From Aristophania vespae (GTDB taxonomy: Bacteria > Pseudomonadota > Alphaproteobacteria > Acetobacterales > Acetobacteraceae): a stretch of 64,000 bases of DNA. The translations under genes and the position numbers were made by a program. Shown here in pieces: positions 19,384 through 30,272 of this stretch (position 1 is the stretch's first letter; every line of letters starts with the position of its first letter). The stretch is from assembly GCF_009906835.1 (NCBI RefSeq), contig NZ_CP047652.1:195001-259000 (forward strand), written 5' to 3'. The notes under the pieces were generated by a model. The model saw nothing but the letters and a program-made list of their open reading frames with translations. It was not told the DNA's origin and did no database searches.

Positions 19384-22300
19384 ATGGCTGTTATTTACAA
19401 TACGAATTACACGCACAATTCTAACTCTTATCTTACTCTGGCGATAAGTCGGGCAGCCGAAGTCATTTTTGGCAAAGAAAATATTGTCGTTGCTGATAAT
19501 ATGAATTTAGCGGCTTTGGCGGCGTCTGGTGAGCATGACACATTATTATGTATTGATGGTCAACGTTTGAACCTAGCGTTGATGCGGCGCGTGCGTCCTG
19601 CTTTTAAAACAATGATTTTATGGACGTTTGAAGATCCCTTTATGCAGGAATTCAACGTCGAAAACGGTCTTTTATTCGACCATATTTTTACAAATGATCC
19701 TTCGAGCGTAAGTGCTTATTTCGGGAAAGGGCATTATTTGCCCTTAGCCGCAAGTAAATGGCTTCATGAACGTCCTGTCCGCACGGCGAATGAGTGCGAT
19801 TATGACATCTTCTTTGCGGGTACGATGTGGCCTAACCGTGTTGATGTCGTACGTCGTGTGATCACGGCCTTTCCTAAGGCAAGGCTTAAATTAGTTTGTC
19901 CAAGCAATGAATATCTTCCTCCTTTACCAGAAGATATTGCCGCTCTGTCTATACAATGGCCCACAAGTCATGAGTCATTCATAGATTTTGCTAATGCGAG
20001 TACAGTCACATTAACCATGTTTCGCAATTATGCGAGTCATGGCACTGTCAGCCAAGCCACTGCGCCTGGGCCGCGCTTTTTCGAGCTTGCACTTGCTGGT
20101 ACTGCTCAGGTTGTTGAAGTGGCTGACGGCATGGCAAGCGAATATTGCGATGTTGTTGAAGGGGTTTCTCTTGCACGTAATGCAGATGAAATTGTGGAAG
20201 CCATTGCCCAGCTTTTAAACAATAAATCAGCAAGGCGTCGTGCCGCTCAAGCGGCGCAGAAGTCTGTTTTGCAAATGCATCTTTATGAGCATCGTCTTGA
20301 GCAAATTCGTGATATTACGCAGGCGAATTTTGGCAAACGTCCTGTAAAATCTGTAGAAAAAATTGAGCGCCGCCGTCGCTTGCGTGTTTTATTATGCACA
20401 CATTCCACACTGCATGAACAAGAGTGGGGTGGAGTAGAAGTTTATCAGCAAGTGCTCTGTTCACTCTTAGGGCGTGATGTCGAATTTTTCTTCTGGCTTC
20501 GTAGAGGAGGCTTTTGCCGTTTACTTAGTGCTTCTGGCCAGGAGTTGGAATGTTACGATATTGCTGAAAGAGACTGGCAGGACATTCTTTGCGATGCATC
20601 TGAGGAAACTTTATTTTCAGGTGTTATCAGTCAGTACAATATAGATATCGTACATTTTCAGCATTTGGGCCACCATGCTTTATCTCTTCCCTTTATTGCC
20701 AAGGCAAATGGAGCAGGTGTACTTTTTTCAGCACATGATTTCTGGCTAGTTTCAACGCGGTATAATTTGCTGAATCGTGATATGCGCTATGATGAAAGCG
20801 AATTTACGACAGTTTTAGCGATGGATGTTACCCTTAAGGTTGCTGAGGGTGTGGAATATGGCGGAGAGCAGACACGGCGTGCCTTTATTGATCGTATGCT
20901 TCATCACGTTGATGGCATGATCTTCGGTACAGCCCATTCAAAAAATCTGTTCCATAAAATTTACCCAATTCTGGATAGTAAAATCAGCCTTGTTAATGGT
21001 GTTCCAAGTCCAGACACAACTGTTCCAGTTGTTCCTAAGCAATATGCGCCTTTAAAAGGCCGCCCCTTAAATGTGGCTATTATTGGGAATTTTTTGCGAA
21101 CAAAAGGTGCTGATGCTGTTTTAGCTCTGATAGAGCTTGCGCATGAACGCCATTTTCACTTCCATATTCTTGGGTACGTTCATCAGGACTATAAAGATGT
21201 TCTAGATAGGATGGACCGCTCTAACGTCACAGTGCATGGGCGTTATAATGTTGGCAATACTGAACTGCTTCAGCAGGCAGATGTAGCGCTCATTCTCTCT
21301 ATTTGGCCCGAAACATATTGTATTTCTCTCTCTGAAGTATGGCAAAATGGGCTTGTGCCTATTGTAACTGATGTAGGGGCATTACATGATCGCGTTAGTG
21401 ACGGTGTGAATGGCTTTAAAGTCCCTATTAATCGCCCTGATATTGTATTAGAACGGCTTGAAATTCTGCGCTCTTCTGAGAGATTACGTGAGCGAATGAT
21501 GAAGGCCATTACACCTGATTTATGGACTCACGAAGGTGAATATGGGCAGCAGCTTTTAGATCTTTACAAAACTGTTGCTCCTAACCGTGATATGGGAGTG
21601 GCGGAATTACAGTTTGATATGGGGCAGTTACATTACTTGCCTCACGATTCCTGGCGTCATCAGGCGCCCCCACGTCATATTTTTGATCCACCGATCCACC
21701 GTGATCTTTCTATTTGCCTGCCGGCCCATATTACGGACTGGTTCGCAATTCAGGGTGCAGAATGTTACGTTGATGATATATGTCACTATGTCCTTGGTAG
21801 CGGGGTAGAAACTCTTTTTAAATCTGCTGATGAGTTCCATATTCGTGGCTGGATGTTCCTGCCCGAAATTACCACTGCTGGCCAAATGTACGTTGTGCTG
21901 ATAGGTGAGCAGGAGCAGGCGCCGCTCATCTTTATAGAATGTAAGCGCGAAATTCGTGTTGATATTTCGCGTCTATTTGGTGGTGTGCCTCGTCGTTCTG
22001 GTTTTTCGGCACAGGCAGGATTAAGGGGAAAATGGTGCGAAGGACGTTATCGCATTGGCCTGATTAATGTCATTAATAATCGCGGTGCTTTCCAGCTATT
22101 GTCTCCTGGAATGGAGGTCAAGGAAGGTAAAATTGCAAACATATTTACCTCAACTCCGTCAAATGCCCTTATTTTAGAGTCATTTAGGCGCGTTCTTTTG
22201 AGTGATGGCCTGTTGAGAGGCATTCATCTGTCACATATCTCAGATGAAAAACTCTTTTTGAAAGAGCAGCAAAGACTTCCTTATTTTGTAGATTCTTTTG

Positions 22301-22725
22301 AACCGCTTGATACTGAATTGGCCTTTGAGGAAAATAAAGGGGCTCTCAATGTAAGAGGGTGGGCCTTCCTTGAGGATATGACACGCTCGGGTCAGCTTTA
22401 TATTGGCTTTATTAACGAAGAAAAAGAGGAAGTTGCTTATTTTGCGACGGAGCGATTTGCACGTGATGATGTGCAGGTTGTTCATAGGGAAGCTCCACTT
22501 TGCTCTGGTTTTAAAGAAGTGCTTCGTCCTTGGAAGGGGCAAGTTAACAAGCAAAATGGTCAGTGGAATGTCGTGCTTATCAATGTTGTTGATGGAACAT
22601 ATGGTTTCGCATTAACTGACTTTGTTGTAAGTTTTAAAGAAGGCCGTGTTGAAGCTGTTGATCGCAGCGCTATGACGGATAAGAAGAGTGAGCGTTTAAG
22701 GTCGTTATTGCTTCAAAAATTGTGA
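19384..22725 (+). CDS. Large two-domain glycosyltransferase with duplicated C-terminal module
   Basis: 1113 residues. Part 1 (about 1-320) resembles CgeB/DUF3880-type glycosyltransferases: LWTFEDPFMQEF, DIFFAGTMWP and PGPRFFELALAGTAQ. Part 2 (about 330-730) is a GT-B, GT4-like domain with WGGVEVYQ near its start, SAHDFW, and a C-terminal half with IWPETYCISLSEVWQNGLVPI. Part 3 holds two copies of a module of about 100 residues: one opens with HIRGWMFL (near 818) and ends at GLINVINNRGAF, the other opens with NVRGWAFL (near 988) and ends at LINVVDGTYGF. I do not recognise this module. No signal peptide or membrane segment, so cytoplasmic. It probably acts in surface polysaccharide assembly with the next two genes. 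No upstream in-frame ATG; the ribosome-binding site is weak. Confidence 0.8.
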   Translation: MAVIYNTNYTHNSNSYLTLAISRAAEVIFGKENIVVADNMNLAALAASGEHDTLLCIDGQRLNLALMRRVRPAFKTMILWTFEDPFMQEFNVENGLLFDHIFTNDPSSVSAYFGKGHYLPLAASKWLHERPVRTANECDYDIFFAGTMWPNRVDVVRRVITAFPKARLKLVCPSNEYLPPLPEDIAALSIQWPTSHESFIDFANASTVTLTMFRNYASHGTVSQATAPGPRFFELALAGTAQVVEVADGMASEYCDVVEGVSLARNADEIVEAIAQLLNNKSARRRAAQAAQKSVLQMHLYEHRLEQIRDITQANFGKRPVKSVEKIERRRRLRVLLCTHSTLHEQEWGGVEVYQQVLCSLLGRDVEFFFWLRRGGFCRLLSASGQELECYDIAERDWQDILCDASEETLFSGVISQYNIDIVHFQHLGHHALSLPFIAKANGAGVLFSAHDFWLVSTRYNLLNRDMRYDESEFTTVLAMDVTLKVAEGVEYGGEQTRRAFIDRMLHHVDGMIFGTAHSKNLFHKIYPILDSKISLVNGVPSPDTTVPVVPKQYAPLKGRPLNVAIIGNFLRTKGADAVLALIELAHERHFHFHILGYVHQDYKDVLDRMDRSNVTVHGRYNVGNTELLQQADVALILSIWPETYCISLSEVWQNGLVPIVTDVGALHDRVSDGVNGFKVPINRPDIVLERLEILRSSERLRERMMKAITPDLWTHEGEYGQQLLDLYKTVAPNRDMGVAELQFDMGQLHYLPHDSWRHQAPPRHIFDPPIHRDLSICLPAHITDWFAIQGAECYVDDICHYVLGSGVETLFKSADEFHIRGWMFLPEITTAGQMYVVLIGEQEQAPLIFIECKREIRVDISRLFGGVPRRSGFSAQAGLRGKWCEGRYRIGLINVINNRGAFQLLSPGMEVKEGKIANIFTSTPSNALILESFRRVLLSDGLLRGIHLSHISDEKLFLKEQQRLPYFVDSFEPLDTELAFEENKGALNVRGWAFLEDMTRSGQLYIGFINEEKEEVAYFATERFARDDVQVVHREAPLCSGFKEVLRPWKGQVNKQNGQWNVVLINVVDGTYGFALTDFVVSFKEGRVEAVDRSAMTDKKSERLRSLLLQKL

Positions 22726-22737
22726 CACGGGTAGGAC

Positions 22738-25716
22738 ATGACAAAACGGGCTTGCCTTTTCACGGATCTGCAAAAAACTCGTCGGCCGCGTTGGCTGGAG
22801 TTTGAGCCCGACCTATATGTCCTCCGTTATCCTGATGTAACTGACCTTATGAGAGAAAAGGGTTATGACGATTCCTCTCTCTTTTATAAAGAAATCGGTT
22901 GTTATTTAGGCCATTCTCCCAACCGTTATTTTGATGAGCTTTGGTATAGAGAGGTTCATCAGGATGTTAAAAAAGATCTTATTGCTGGTAAGTGGGCTAG
23001 TGGGTTTGAGCACTATTGTTCAATAGGGTTTTTGACCCATGCACCGCATTGGCTTTTTAATGAAGAAGACTATCTGCGCAAAAATTTTTGGCTAACTGTA
23101 ACCCAAATTCGTAGTGAGGGTTATTGGAATGGCTATGATCATTATTTGGAAGTAGGTGAAAAGGCTGGCCTTGCAGCAAGTTCTTTTTTCGACTTGCATT
23201 TAACACGTAATTTAAAAGCACAATATCCTGAATGGTTTGGAGAAGAAGGTCTTTTAGCATCATGGCTGGTTTTACCACCTGATATAGCAGAATCTTATCC
23301 TGTATCATGGTATTTCGATCCTAACTGGTATCAGCAAACTTATCCTCATGTAAAAAATTCTATTAGCCAGGGTCGGCATTTAAATGCACTGCATCATTAT
23401 TTAACAAACGAGACTCCGGGGAAATTTGATCCTTCTCCCTTTTTCTCAGAAGAATTTTATCTCGCACAATCACCTGACATATTACCTGCGATACAATCTG
23501 GTGCTTTTAGAAATGGCTATGAGCATTTTGTGAGATTTGGCGCTTTTGAAGGGCGCGTGCCTTCAGAGGGTATAGATCTTAAACATTATTCCCTGAATCC
23601 GTTGGTTCGGGCTCAATGTGAAAGTGGTTTATTTCACAGTCCCTTTGCCCGCTTTGTTGCAGAAAGAATCGGAAAAGCGGGTGTAACAGGTGCTTTGGTG
23701 CCTGAAATGTCAGAAGAGCAGTCACGTAGTCTTTTTCGGCAGGAAGCTGATAGTTTTATACCACTTCTGGCGCATAAGCCTTTAGATTTTACGCTGGGCA
23801 GCTTGGCCGAAATTAGCGTGATTATGGTTGTGCATAATCAAATCGCGCTTACTTTGCAGACTCTTGCGTCTTTAAGGGCCAATTATCAAGGTAACTTAGA
23901 GGTTATTTTAGTCGATTCAGGCTCAAAAGATGAAACCTGTATTATAGAAAGATTGGTGCATGGCGTAACGTTGTTACGCTTTGAGACTAATATTGGCTAT
24001 CTTGAAGGCTGTAATGCTGCCCTACAATATGTAACAGCACCTGTCATTCTTTTTCTGAATAATGATCTTCGGCTTTTTCCTGGCGCTGTCACTCATGCTT
24101 TGACGCGCCTATTTAAGGAACCGACTACAGGAGCTGTAACCGCCAAGCTTGTGCGGTCAAATATGCGCTTGCAAGAGGCTGGTTCGATTATTTGGCGAGA
24201 CGGGGCAACTTATGGTTATAGACGTGAGGATGATCCCAATATACCGGAAGCGAATTATGTTCGTGAGGTAGATTATGGTTCGGCTGCATTTTTGATGGTT
24301 CACACGGGTTTGGCGCTGCGTTTAGGGGGATATGACCCTAAATATAAACCCGCTTATTTTGAGGATACTGACTTTTGCGTGCGTTTGACCAAGGCGGGTG
24401 CAAAAATAATTTACGAGCCTCTCTCTGTTGTGGAACATTTAGAGTTTGGCACATCGGGTCACGCAGGGTCTCACGCACTTATTCAAAAGCATCTCAAGTT
24501 ATTTAGCCAAACTCATCAGGATTTTTTACGCCACCAGCAGCCACCCCATATTCGTAATGCAATTTTGGGTCGTGAGACGCGCCGCAAAAATAGAAAAAAC
24601 GTTCTTTTTATAGAAGATCGTATGCCTGTTAAGGCACTAGGCTCGGGTTATGTGCGGTCAAATGAGATTATTTGTACATTCGTAAAACTGGGCTATCATG
24701 TCACGGTTTTTCCCGTACAGATTGTGACTGAGCAATCTTATTTTCTCTATAAAGAATTTCCTGATGATGTGGAACTTGCTTTAGATCAAAGTAAGTTTAC
24801 GCTGGCTTCATTTTTAGAAGAACGCGTAGGGTATTACGATATTTTATGGGTTGCACGGACACATAATCTTAATCAGCTTCTGCCTATTTTGAGTGAAGCA
24901 AGCCGTTTTCTTGTTGGATGCAAGGCTGTTTTGGATACAGAGGTTGTTGCTGCACCGCGTACATTACTTCAGAAAGATATTCTCGGTGATGCTTCTTCTA
25001 AGTCTCTGGATGTTTTGTTAAAAGAAGAGCTGAGTGGTGCTTCCTATTGCCAGCAGATTGTAGCTGTAACAAAGCAGGATGCGGCGCTTATAGAACAGGC
25101 TGGCTATAGTAATGTCTCAATATTAGGGCATTCTTTGACACCACGTCCGACAATGCGGCGCTTTCATGATAGACGCGATATTCTCTTTTTAGGCGCGTTT
25201 CATGACGATCAGTCGCCTAATTTCGATAGCATGGTCTGGTTCGTCAATGAGGTTTTGCCGCTTATTCAAAATCTCCCAGCTAAAACGATGTTAAGAATCG
25301 CCGGCTATATTGCTCCTTCTGTTAACTTAAATGCTATCGCAAATCATCCTTTGGTAGATATTCTTGGCCCTGTTGAGGATTTGGAACCGATTTATGATCA
25401 GCATCGTATTTTTATAGCGCCTACGCGTTTTGCCGGAGGTTTGCCTTATAAAATCCATGAAGCTGCTTCATATGGTTTACCTATTGTTGCAACGTCTTTG
25501 TTAAGAGAGCAGGTCGGTTGGTCAGAAGGAAAAGCTTTGCTGAGTGCGTCTGCAACCGATCCTCGAGGTTTCGCGGCGGCGATAGAAAAACTTTATAATA
25601 ACCAGGATATATGGACCAAGTTGCGAGAGAATGCTTTAGAGGCAGTAAAGAGGGACACAGATCCAGGGCAGTTTTTAAAAGCACTTGCATCTATTATGTC
25701 CTTAGTAAATGAATAG
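22738..25716 (+). CDS. Fused GT2-GT4 glycosyltransferase with N-terminal repeats
   Basis: 992 residues, 12 nt after the previous gene. Residues 20-340 hold about five degenerate repeats of 45-50 residues, each with an aromatic-rich WY or FY, a D-V or D-I pair and an HY or HF near its end (for example FDPNWYQQTYPHV and FFSEEFYLAQSPDI). From about 358 there is a GT2 domain (ISVIMVVHNQ, VDSGSKDET, FLNNDL as the DxD-like site near 438, then YFEDTDFCVRLTKAG). From about 620 to the end there is a GT4-like domain (LFLGAFHDDQSPNFDS, then the nucleotide-sugar segment APTRFAGGLPYKIHEAASYG). Two transferase activities on one chain suggest stepwise addition of sugars to the same surface polymer. Substrates unknown. 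Confidence 0.85.
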   Translation: MTKRACLFTDLQKTRRPRWLEFEPDLYVLRYPDVTDLMREKGYDDSSLFYKEIGCYLGHSPNRYFDELWYREVHQDVKKDLIAGKWASGFEHYCSIGFLTHAPHWLFNEEDYLRKNFWLTVTQIRSEGYWNGYDHYLEVGEKAGLAASSFFDLHLTRNLKAQYPEWFGEEGLLASWLVLPPDIAESYPVSWYFDPNWYQQTYPHVKNSISQGRHLNALHHYLTNETPGKFDPSPFFSEEFYLAQSPDILPAIQSGAFRNGYEHFVRFGAFEGRVPSEGIDLKHYSLNPLVRAQCESGLFHSPFARFVAERIGKAGVTGALVPEMSEEQSRSLFRQEADSFIPLLAHKPLDFTLGSLAEISVIMVVHNQIALTLQTLASLRANYQGNLEVILVDSGSKDETCIIERLVHGVTLLRFETNIGYLEGCNAALQYVTAPVILFLNNDLRLFPGAVTHALTRLFKEPTTGAVTAKLVRSNMRLQEAGSIIWRDGATYGYRREDDPNIPEANYVREVDYGSAAFLMVHTGLALRLGGYDPKYKPAYFEDTDFCVRLTKAGAKIIYEPLSVVEHLEFGTSGHAGSHALIQKHLKLFSQTHQDFLRHQQPPHIRNAILGRETRRKNRKNVLFIEDRMPVKALGSGYVRSNEIICTFVKLGYHVTVFPVQIVTEQSYFLYKEFPDDVELALDQSKFTLASFLEERVGYYDILWVARTHNLNQLLPILSEASRFLVGCKAVLDTEVVAAPRTLLQKDILGDASSKSLDVLLKEELSGASYCQQIVAVTKQDAALIEQAGYSNVSILGHSLTPRPTMRRFHDRRDILFLGAFHDDQSPNFDSMVWFVNEVLPLIQNLPAKTMLRIAGYIAPSVNLNAIANHPLVDILGPVEDLEPIYDQHRIFIAPTRFAGGLPYKIHEAASYGLPIVATSLLREQVGWSEGKALLSASATDPRGFAAAIEKLYNNQDIWTKLRENALEAVKRDTDPGQFLKALASIMSLVNE

Positions 25717-25788
25717 ACCACAGTGAGAGCAATATCGCCGGCTAAACAGACCAACATTGTGTAAATTAAAGGGAAGTGAACGAAAACG

Positions 25789-26774
25789 ATGGAGAAGGGC
25801 AAGGCTTTAAAAGGGCACGTTCTATTATGCGGTGGTGGTCGTTACGAGAGCCAGGCTAATGCTCAAGTCAGACAGACCATTATGGATGGTCTGGTTGGCG
25901 TTTTTGGCGAAGGAAATGTGACATCAGTTAATATTTCTGCGGCCTCCTGGGCTATAAATTATTTAAAACCCAGTTTCGTTTTTGCTACAGGCTCTTATTT
26001 GCCAGAAAGTACTTACTTTGGTGAAGTCTCGCGTGAAGCCAGAAAAATTGGTGCTGCGACAGCTTTTTGGGCAACCGAAGATCCTTATGAGCAAGATGCT
26101 CATTATCAGATTGCCAATGATTTTGATGTGCTCTTTTCCTGTGATCACTGGGGCATAATTTCTATCAGCGTGATAAAGTTTATCACCTGCCTTTAGCGGC
26201 GTGTCCAAACCTGCATTACATGCCCATTGATGAGGCAGTGGAAAAACCAATAGATATTTTATTTTGTGGCGTTGCTTTCAGCTCTCGTAAAGAGATAGCG
26301 CGTATGTTGATGCCAGCTCTGCAAAAACTCAATATCCGCTTTATTGGGCCAGGTTGGGGCGAGTTAGGAATTGGTTTTTCTGACGCCCGTATTGAAAAGT
26401 CACAACTCATTGAGCTTTATAGCCGTTCTAAAATCGTGCTTAATCTTGGACGGTCACTCCATTTTGAGAATAAGCGCTTTATGATTGTGCCCTCTACGCC
26501 AGGGCCCCGGACTTTTGAAGCCGCTCTTTCTGGAGCGTTCCAGCTTTTTCATGAAGATACATATGAGTTGCGGCGCTATTATAGCGCAGATGAAATTCCT
26601 GTTTTTTCAAACCGAAGAGATTTTGAGAGATTGCTGGACATTTATCTCAATGATGACAAAGCGCGTCTAGCAACAGCGCGCAAAGCTCAGGAACGCACAC
26701 AAAAAGAACATCTCTATGTTCATCGCATTCAAAAAGTTATTGAAGTCATGCAGTCAGAAGGTTTTTTAAAGTAG
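25789..26774 (+). CDS. CgeB-like glycosyltransferase (apparent frameshift)
   Basis: About 329 residues after correction. The first frame (FWATEDPYEQDAH near residue 100) breaks at four G (26150-26153). Five would give DHWGHNFYQRDKVYHLPLAA and join the frame that ends at 26774 (DILFCGVAFSSRKE, FIGPGWGELG, PGPRTFEAALSGAFQ). The same landmarks (EDP, the D-IxF-G strand, GPRxFE-AL-G) occur in the N-terminal part of the 1113-residue protein at 19384, so the two are paralogues of the CgeB/Glyco_trans_1_2 kind. Third gene of the polysaccharide block, followed by a terminator at 26838. Confidence 0.8.
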
Positions 26775-26837
26775 GATTTCGTAACTAAGGAAGGCAAGAT
26801 TTAAGGTCGGTAATGCGCCATAAATCTGAGTAATAAA

Positions 26838-26870
26838 GGGGGGACCATCAAATCTGGTCTCCCCCTTTTT
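26838..26870 (+). terminator. Intrinsic terminator closing the glycosyltransferase block
   Basis: GGGGGACCA paired with TGGTCTCCCCC (a two-base bulge), followed by TTTTTT. The U-run is on the plus side; on the minus side, at the end of the M16 gene, it is weak. Confidence 0.8.
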
Positions 26871-26875
26871 TAGAT

Positions 26876-29581
26876 CTATTTCGGTGCAGGACCAAAAACA
26901 ATGCGGGCCATATCTTCGGGACGGATCCAGTGCTTGAAAGCCTTTTGAACCTGATCAGCGGTCATGGCATAGATTGCTTTTGCTGATTGGTCAGGGGTTT
27001 CGAGGGGGAGATCCAAATCTATAAGCGTGAGCCATGTGCTTGCTAGATCGCTAAAGCTTGCACGCCCCATAAGCTGGCTTCGTAATAAAGTGGCTTTGGC
27101 GAGATCAAGTGTTTCTTCTGAAACGGGCTTTTCTCTCAAAGATTCTATATCTTTCAAAGCAAGAGCCTGGGCAGCTTTTACCTTGGCTGGATCAGCCCCA
27201 AAACTTACTGCAAAACTTGAACGTGTGCGAGAATAATTGATACCGCTCCCAACACCATAAACATAACCTGTTCTCACGCGTAAATCACGCATGAGGAGGG
27301 ATGAAAAACCATCACCTAATATTTCATTCCCTACAGCCAGGGCATGACGGTCAGGGTTTTTGACATTGATGCCTAGAGTTTCAACAAGCTTGACCTGGTC
27401 TTGCGAGCGTCCGGGATCACTCACCACAGCTTCTGATTTTTTACTCAGAGGGATAGCGGGGAGATCAAGTTTAGGTTTTTCACCCTTAGCCTGCCAGGAA
27501 GAGAAAGCGTCTTCTATATCTTTGCGTGCTTGTTCAGGTTCGATATCACCAATCACGACAATTGTTGTTAAGTCGGAACGATAGGCACTGTGGTAATAAT
27601 TGCGAACATCCTGAAGCGTAATTTTACGAATATTTTCAGCTTTTGCCTCACGTAAGCTTGGATCTTGTGCCGGAAGCAGTGCTTTTTTGACAGCACGTCC
27701 ATAATGATAGGCTGGTGATTGCAATATGCCTTTTTGTGCTTGAGCTGCCTGTTCTCGTGTGATGAGAAAAGCCTTTTCGGGGAAAGCTGGCTGAAGTTCA
27801 TTTTCAGCCAATAATGCCAAGCCAGCTTTAAAGTCCTTTGTTAATGTGCTGAGATTAAAGCTGCTTCCGGCTGATTCATCAGCTGTAATATCGTCAAGCG
27901 CACGTGAGAGGGCGAGACGATCATGTTTTGTTGAGCCATAAAGAAAGAGGGAATCCGTAAGACTTGCGAGACCTTCTTTATCCTTAGGTTGCTGTAAAGC
28001 AGGGGTACTGCGGATTGTACCATAAAGCTCGACTGTATGGCTTACATGCTCAGGCTTAACAAGTAATCTTATGCCATTTGAAAGGACAAAGCTTGTTGGT
28101 TGGGGGGCTGCAGGAGGGAGGCTCAATTTTGACAAAGCCCGTTCTGCCCAGTCAGGTAGGGTAACTTTATCTTTTGGTGGTGTCGTAAAGCTTTCTGCAC
28201 CACCAAACCCTTTATCAGCAGTGGGTTTACCTGAATCACTCGGGGTCAAAATAGCTGAAATAGCTTTTTGGGGGTCAAGCCATTCTTTAGCCAAGTCATC
28301 AATTTGCTTTTTCGTGACAGATCGAAAAGAAGCAATCATATCTTCTGGGCTTGAAAGATGCTGGATAGCGACAGCTTGTGACCAGCTATTAGACAGGCCA
28401 GAAATACTATTAGCATTAAACTCTAAAGCTGCAATTTCGCGCTGGCGGGCCGCTTCAATCAGGTCAGAAGGAATGCCATTCTTGCGGTAATCTTCCAATA
28501 TTTTAGCGACCGCTTTTTTGAGCGCTGTAGGATTTGTATTTTTGGGGAAGCCCGCTAGTGCAATTCCAATGCCACCAAGGGCTTCTGGCTGATAAATAAA
28601 GTCAGTTTGAAGCGCTTTTCCGTCTGGTACCAAGCCAAATAAATTTGCTCGATCACTGCTTAAAGCATCAATTAAGAGTGTCATGGCCGCGTAATTGGGA
28701 TCGCGTTGTCCCGGTAGCCGCCAGGCCATAGTGACCAAACCGATAGGAAGATCAGTAGGTAGTGACAAAGTACGGGCACGAACAGGACCAGGTTTGACTG
28801 AAGAGCGCGCGGGAAGAGTGCGTGCTGGAAGATCTCCAAATATTTTCTTTACGTGCTCTAAAGTTTCGGGGCCGTTAACATCACCTACAATGACTAAAAT
28901 AGCATTATTAGGGGCGTACCAGTCATGATAAAAATTTCTCAGCTGGGCCGTACTTGTTGCATCAAAAGAAGGACGTGTACCCAGAGCATCATATTCATAA
29001 GGCGTATCTTTATAGAGTATGGATCTGACCTGACTCATATAACGATAAAGTGGGCTCGAAAGATCACGTGATACTTCCTGCTCTATAGCCCCTTTTTCAT
29101 GGGCCCAATCTTTGTCTGAAAGTGTGAGGCCTGTCATTCTGCCTGCTTCTATGCGAAGAAGAAGCTCAAGGTCAGAGGCTGGTGCCGTAAAATAATATTG
29201 CGTAACATCAGAGGTAGTGTCGGCATTAACATTATTTCCCAGTCTTGCGCTTAATGTGGCTAACTGGTCGCGGCTTAAATTATCGGCACCATTGAACATC
29301 ATATGTTCTAATGCATGGGCCGTTCCTGGAAATTTTGCTGGTGCATTAACTGAGCCAACTTCATAATTGACCATCGTTTGCACGACAGGGGCCAGGCGAT
29401 CTTCGACGATAATGACACGTAACCCATTAGATAATGTGGCTTTTGTAACCGGGTTAGTGCTTTTTTGAGATGTGGAAATGGTCGGTGTAAATTGGGGTGC
29501 ATTTGCGGCTAAACCGGGTGTTGCAAGAAAAGATGCGGCCAGTAAAGCCATGCGTGATACATGAGATAGTGATAAAGACAT
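26876..29581 (-). CDS. Periplasmic M16 family zinc metalloprotease (two-domain)
   Basis: 901 residues. A signal peptide ends near LAANA. The first M16 domain has the inverted zinc motif HALEH (H89 to H93) with the third ligand in IEQEV (E169). The second half (from about 490, [13 protein letters not shown]) is an M16C-type inactive partner without HxxEH, with a [14 protein letters not shown] segment that is typical of the family's substrate-holding half. Such proteins degrade peptides in the periplasm. Convergent with the glycosyltransferase block and divergent from the membrane-protein gene. Not linked to pqq genes here. Confidence 0.92.
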   Translation of the reverse strand: MSLSLSHVSRMALLAASFLATPGLAANAPQFTPTISTSQKSTNPVTKATLSNGLRVIIVEDRLAPVVQTMVNYEVGSVNAPAKFPGTAHALEHMMFNGADNLSRDQLATLSARLGNNVNADTTSDVTQYYFTAPASDLELLLRIEAGRMTGLTLSDKDWAHEKGAIEQEVSRDLSSPLYRYMSQVRSILYKDTPYEYDALGTRPSFDATSTAQLRNFYHDWYAPNNAILVIVGDVNGPETLEHVKKIFGDLPARTLPARSSVKPGPVRARTLSLPTDLPIGLVTMAWRLPGQRDPNYAAMTLLIDALSSDRANLFGLVPDGKALQTDFIYQPEALGGIGIALAGFPKNTNPTALKKAVAKILEDYRKNGIPSDLIEAARQREIAALEFNANSISGLSNSWSQAVAIQHLSSPEDMIASFRSVTKKQIDDLAKEWLDPQKAISAILTPSDSGKPTADKGFGGAESFTTPPKDKVTLPDWAERALSKLSLPPAAPQPTSFVLSNGIRLLVKPEHVSHTVELYGTIRSTPALQQPKDKEGLASLTDSLFLYGSTKHDRLALSRALDDITADESAGSSFNLSTLTKDFKAGLALLAENELQPAFPEKAFLITREQAAQAQKGILQSPAYHYGRAVKKALLPAQDPSLREAKAENIRKITLQDVRNYYHSAYRSDLTTIVVIGDIEPEQARKDIEDAFSSWQAKGEKPKLDLPAIPLSKKSEAVVSDPGRSQDQVKLVETLGINVKNPDRHALAVGNEILGDGFSSLLMRDLRVRTGYVYGVGSGINYSRTRSSFAVSFGADPAKVKAAQALALKDIESLREKPVSEETLDLAKATLLRSQLMGRASFSDLASTWLTLIDLDLPLETPDQSAKAIYAMTADQVQKAFKHWIRPEDMARIVFGPAPK

Positions 29582-29694
29582 AAAACCTCACCGCAATTAG
29601 GGTAGAGAAAATTGTTAAAAGCGAGCAATAAAGACGATAAACTATCCCAACCAACAATCTACGTACGGTTAATAGGTTAATATGGAGGAACAGC

Positions 29695-30216
29695 GTGACG
29701 CTTTCGGAAATCATTAAGCGTATAGATGATGTAATAATCGAAGGTTTGTTTCAACCTATTGCTAATCATCTTCCTGAAAACAGCACGCCAATGGGGTTAG
29801 GGCTTAGCTTCGAGCTGGGATCGGTTATTTTACAGGCAGCCTGTGCAGTTGCTCCGTCTCTCCTGTTTGGCCTTCCCTTAGGATCTATTCCTTCAGCGAT
29901 TTTCGGATTTCTGGTGAGTCTTGTTTTCTTTTTAGTCTGCCAGAAATTATCGTCTTTAGTGCGACCAGGATATATGAATCCTTTAAGGCCGCAATTAAGA
30001 GCGTTGCGTCTAATTGGGATTTTGTTTCTGCTTTATGATTTATGGCGTGCCCATCCTGGCGGTCAGGGTTATGTATTATGGTGGCGGCTGGATGAATTAT
30101 CTCAGCTTACTTTTATTATAGGCCTTTATTTTATGGCTTGTGAAACTCGTCCGCCCAAAAAACATCGTGAATCACAAAAAACGTCCTTTATGAAAACAGG
30201 TAGCGTATTTGAGTGA
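29695..30216 (+). CDS. Predicted inner-membrane protein, unknown function
   Basis: 173 residues, GTG start with GGAGG about 8 nt upstream. Hydrophobic stretches near 40-62, 65-85, 100-118 and 133-150 suggest three or four membrane spans; the ends are polar, and the C-terminus is basic and probably cytoplasmic. I do not recognise a family. It lies upstream of a glycosyltransferase gene with a 56-nt gap, so a shared transcript is possible. Confidence 0.65.
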   Translation: MTLSEIIKRIDDVIIEGLFQPIANHLPENSTPMGLGLSFELGSVILQAACAVAPSLLFGLPLGSIPSAIFGFLVSLVFFLVCQKLSSLVRPGYMNPLRPQLRALRLIGILFLLYDLWRAHPGGQGYVLWWRLDELSQLTFIIGLYFMACETRPPKKHRESQKTSFMKTGSVFE

Positions 30217-30272
30217 ACGTGCTATTGCACTTGAATATGAGTCATAAAGAAATGCCAATACGGGGATAGAGC

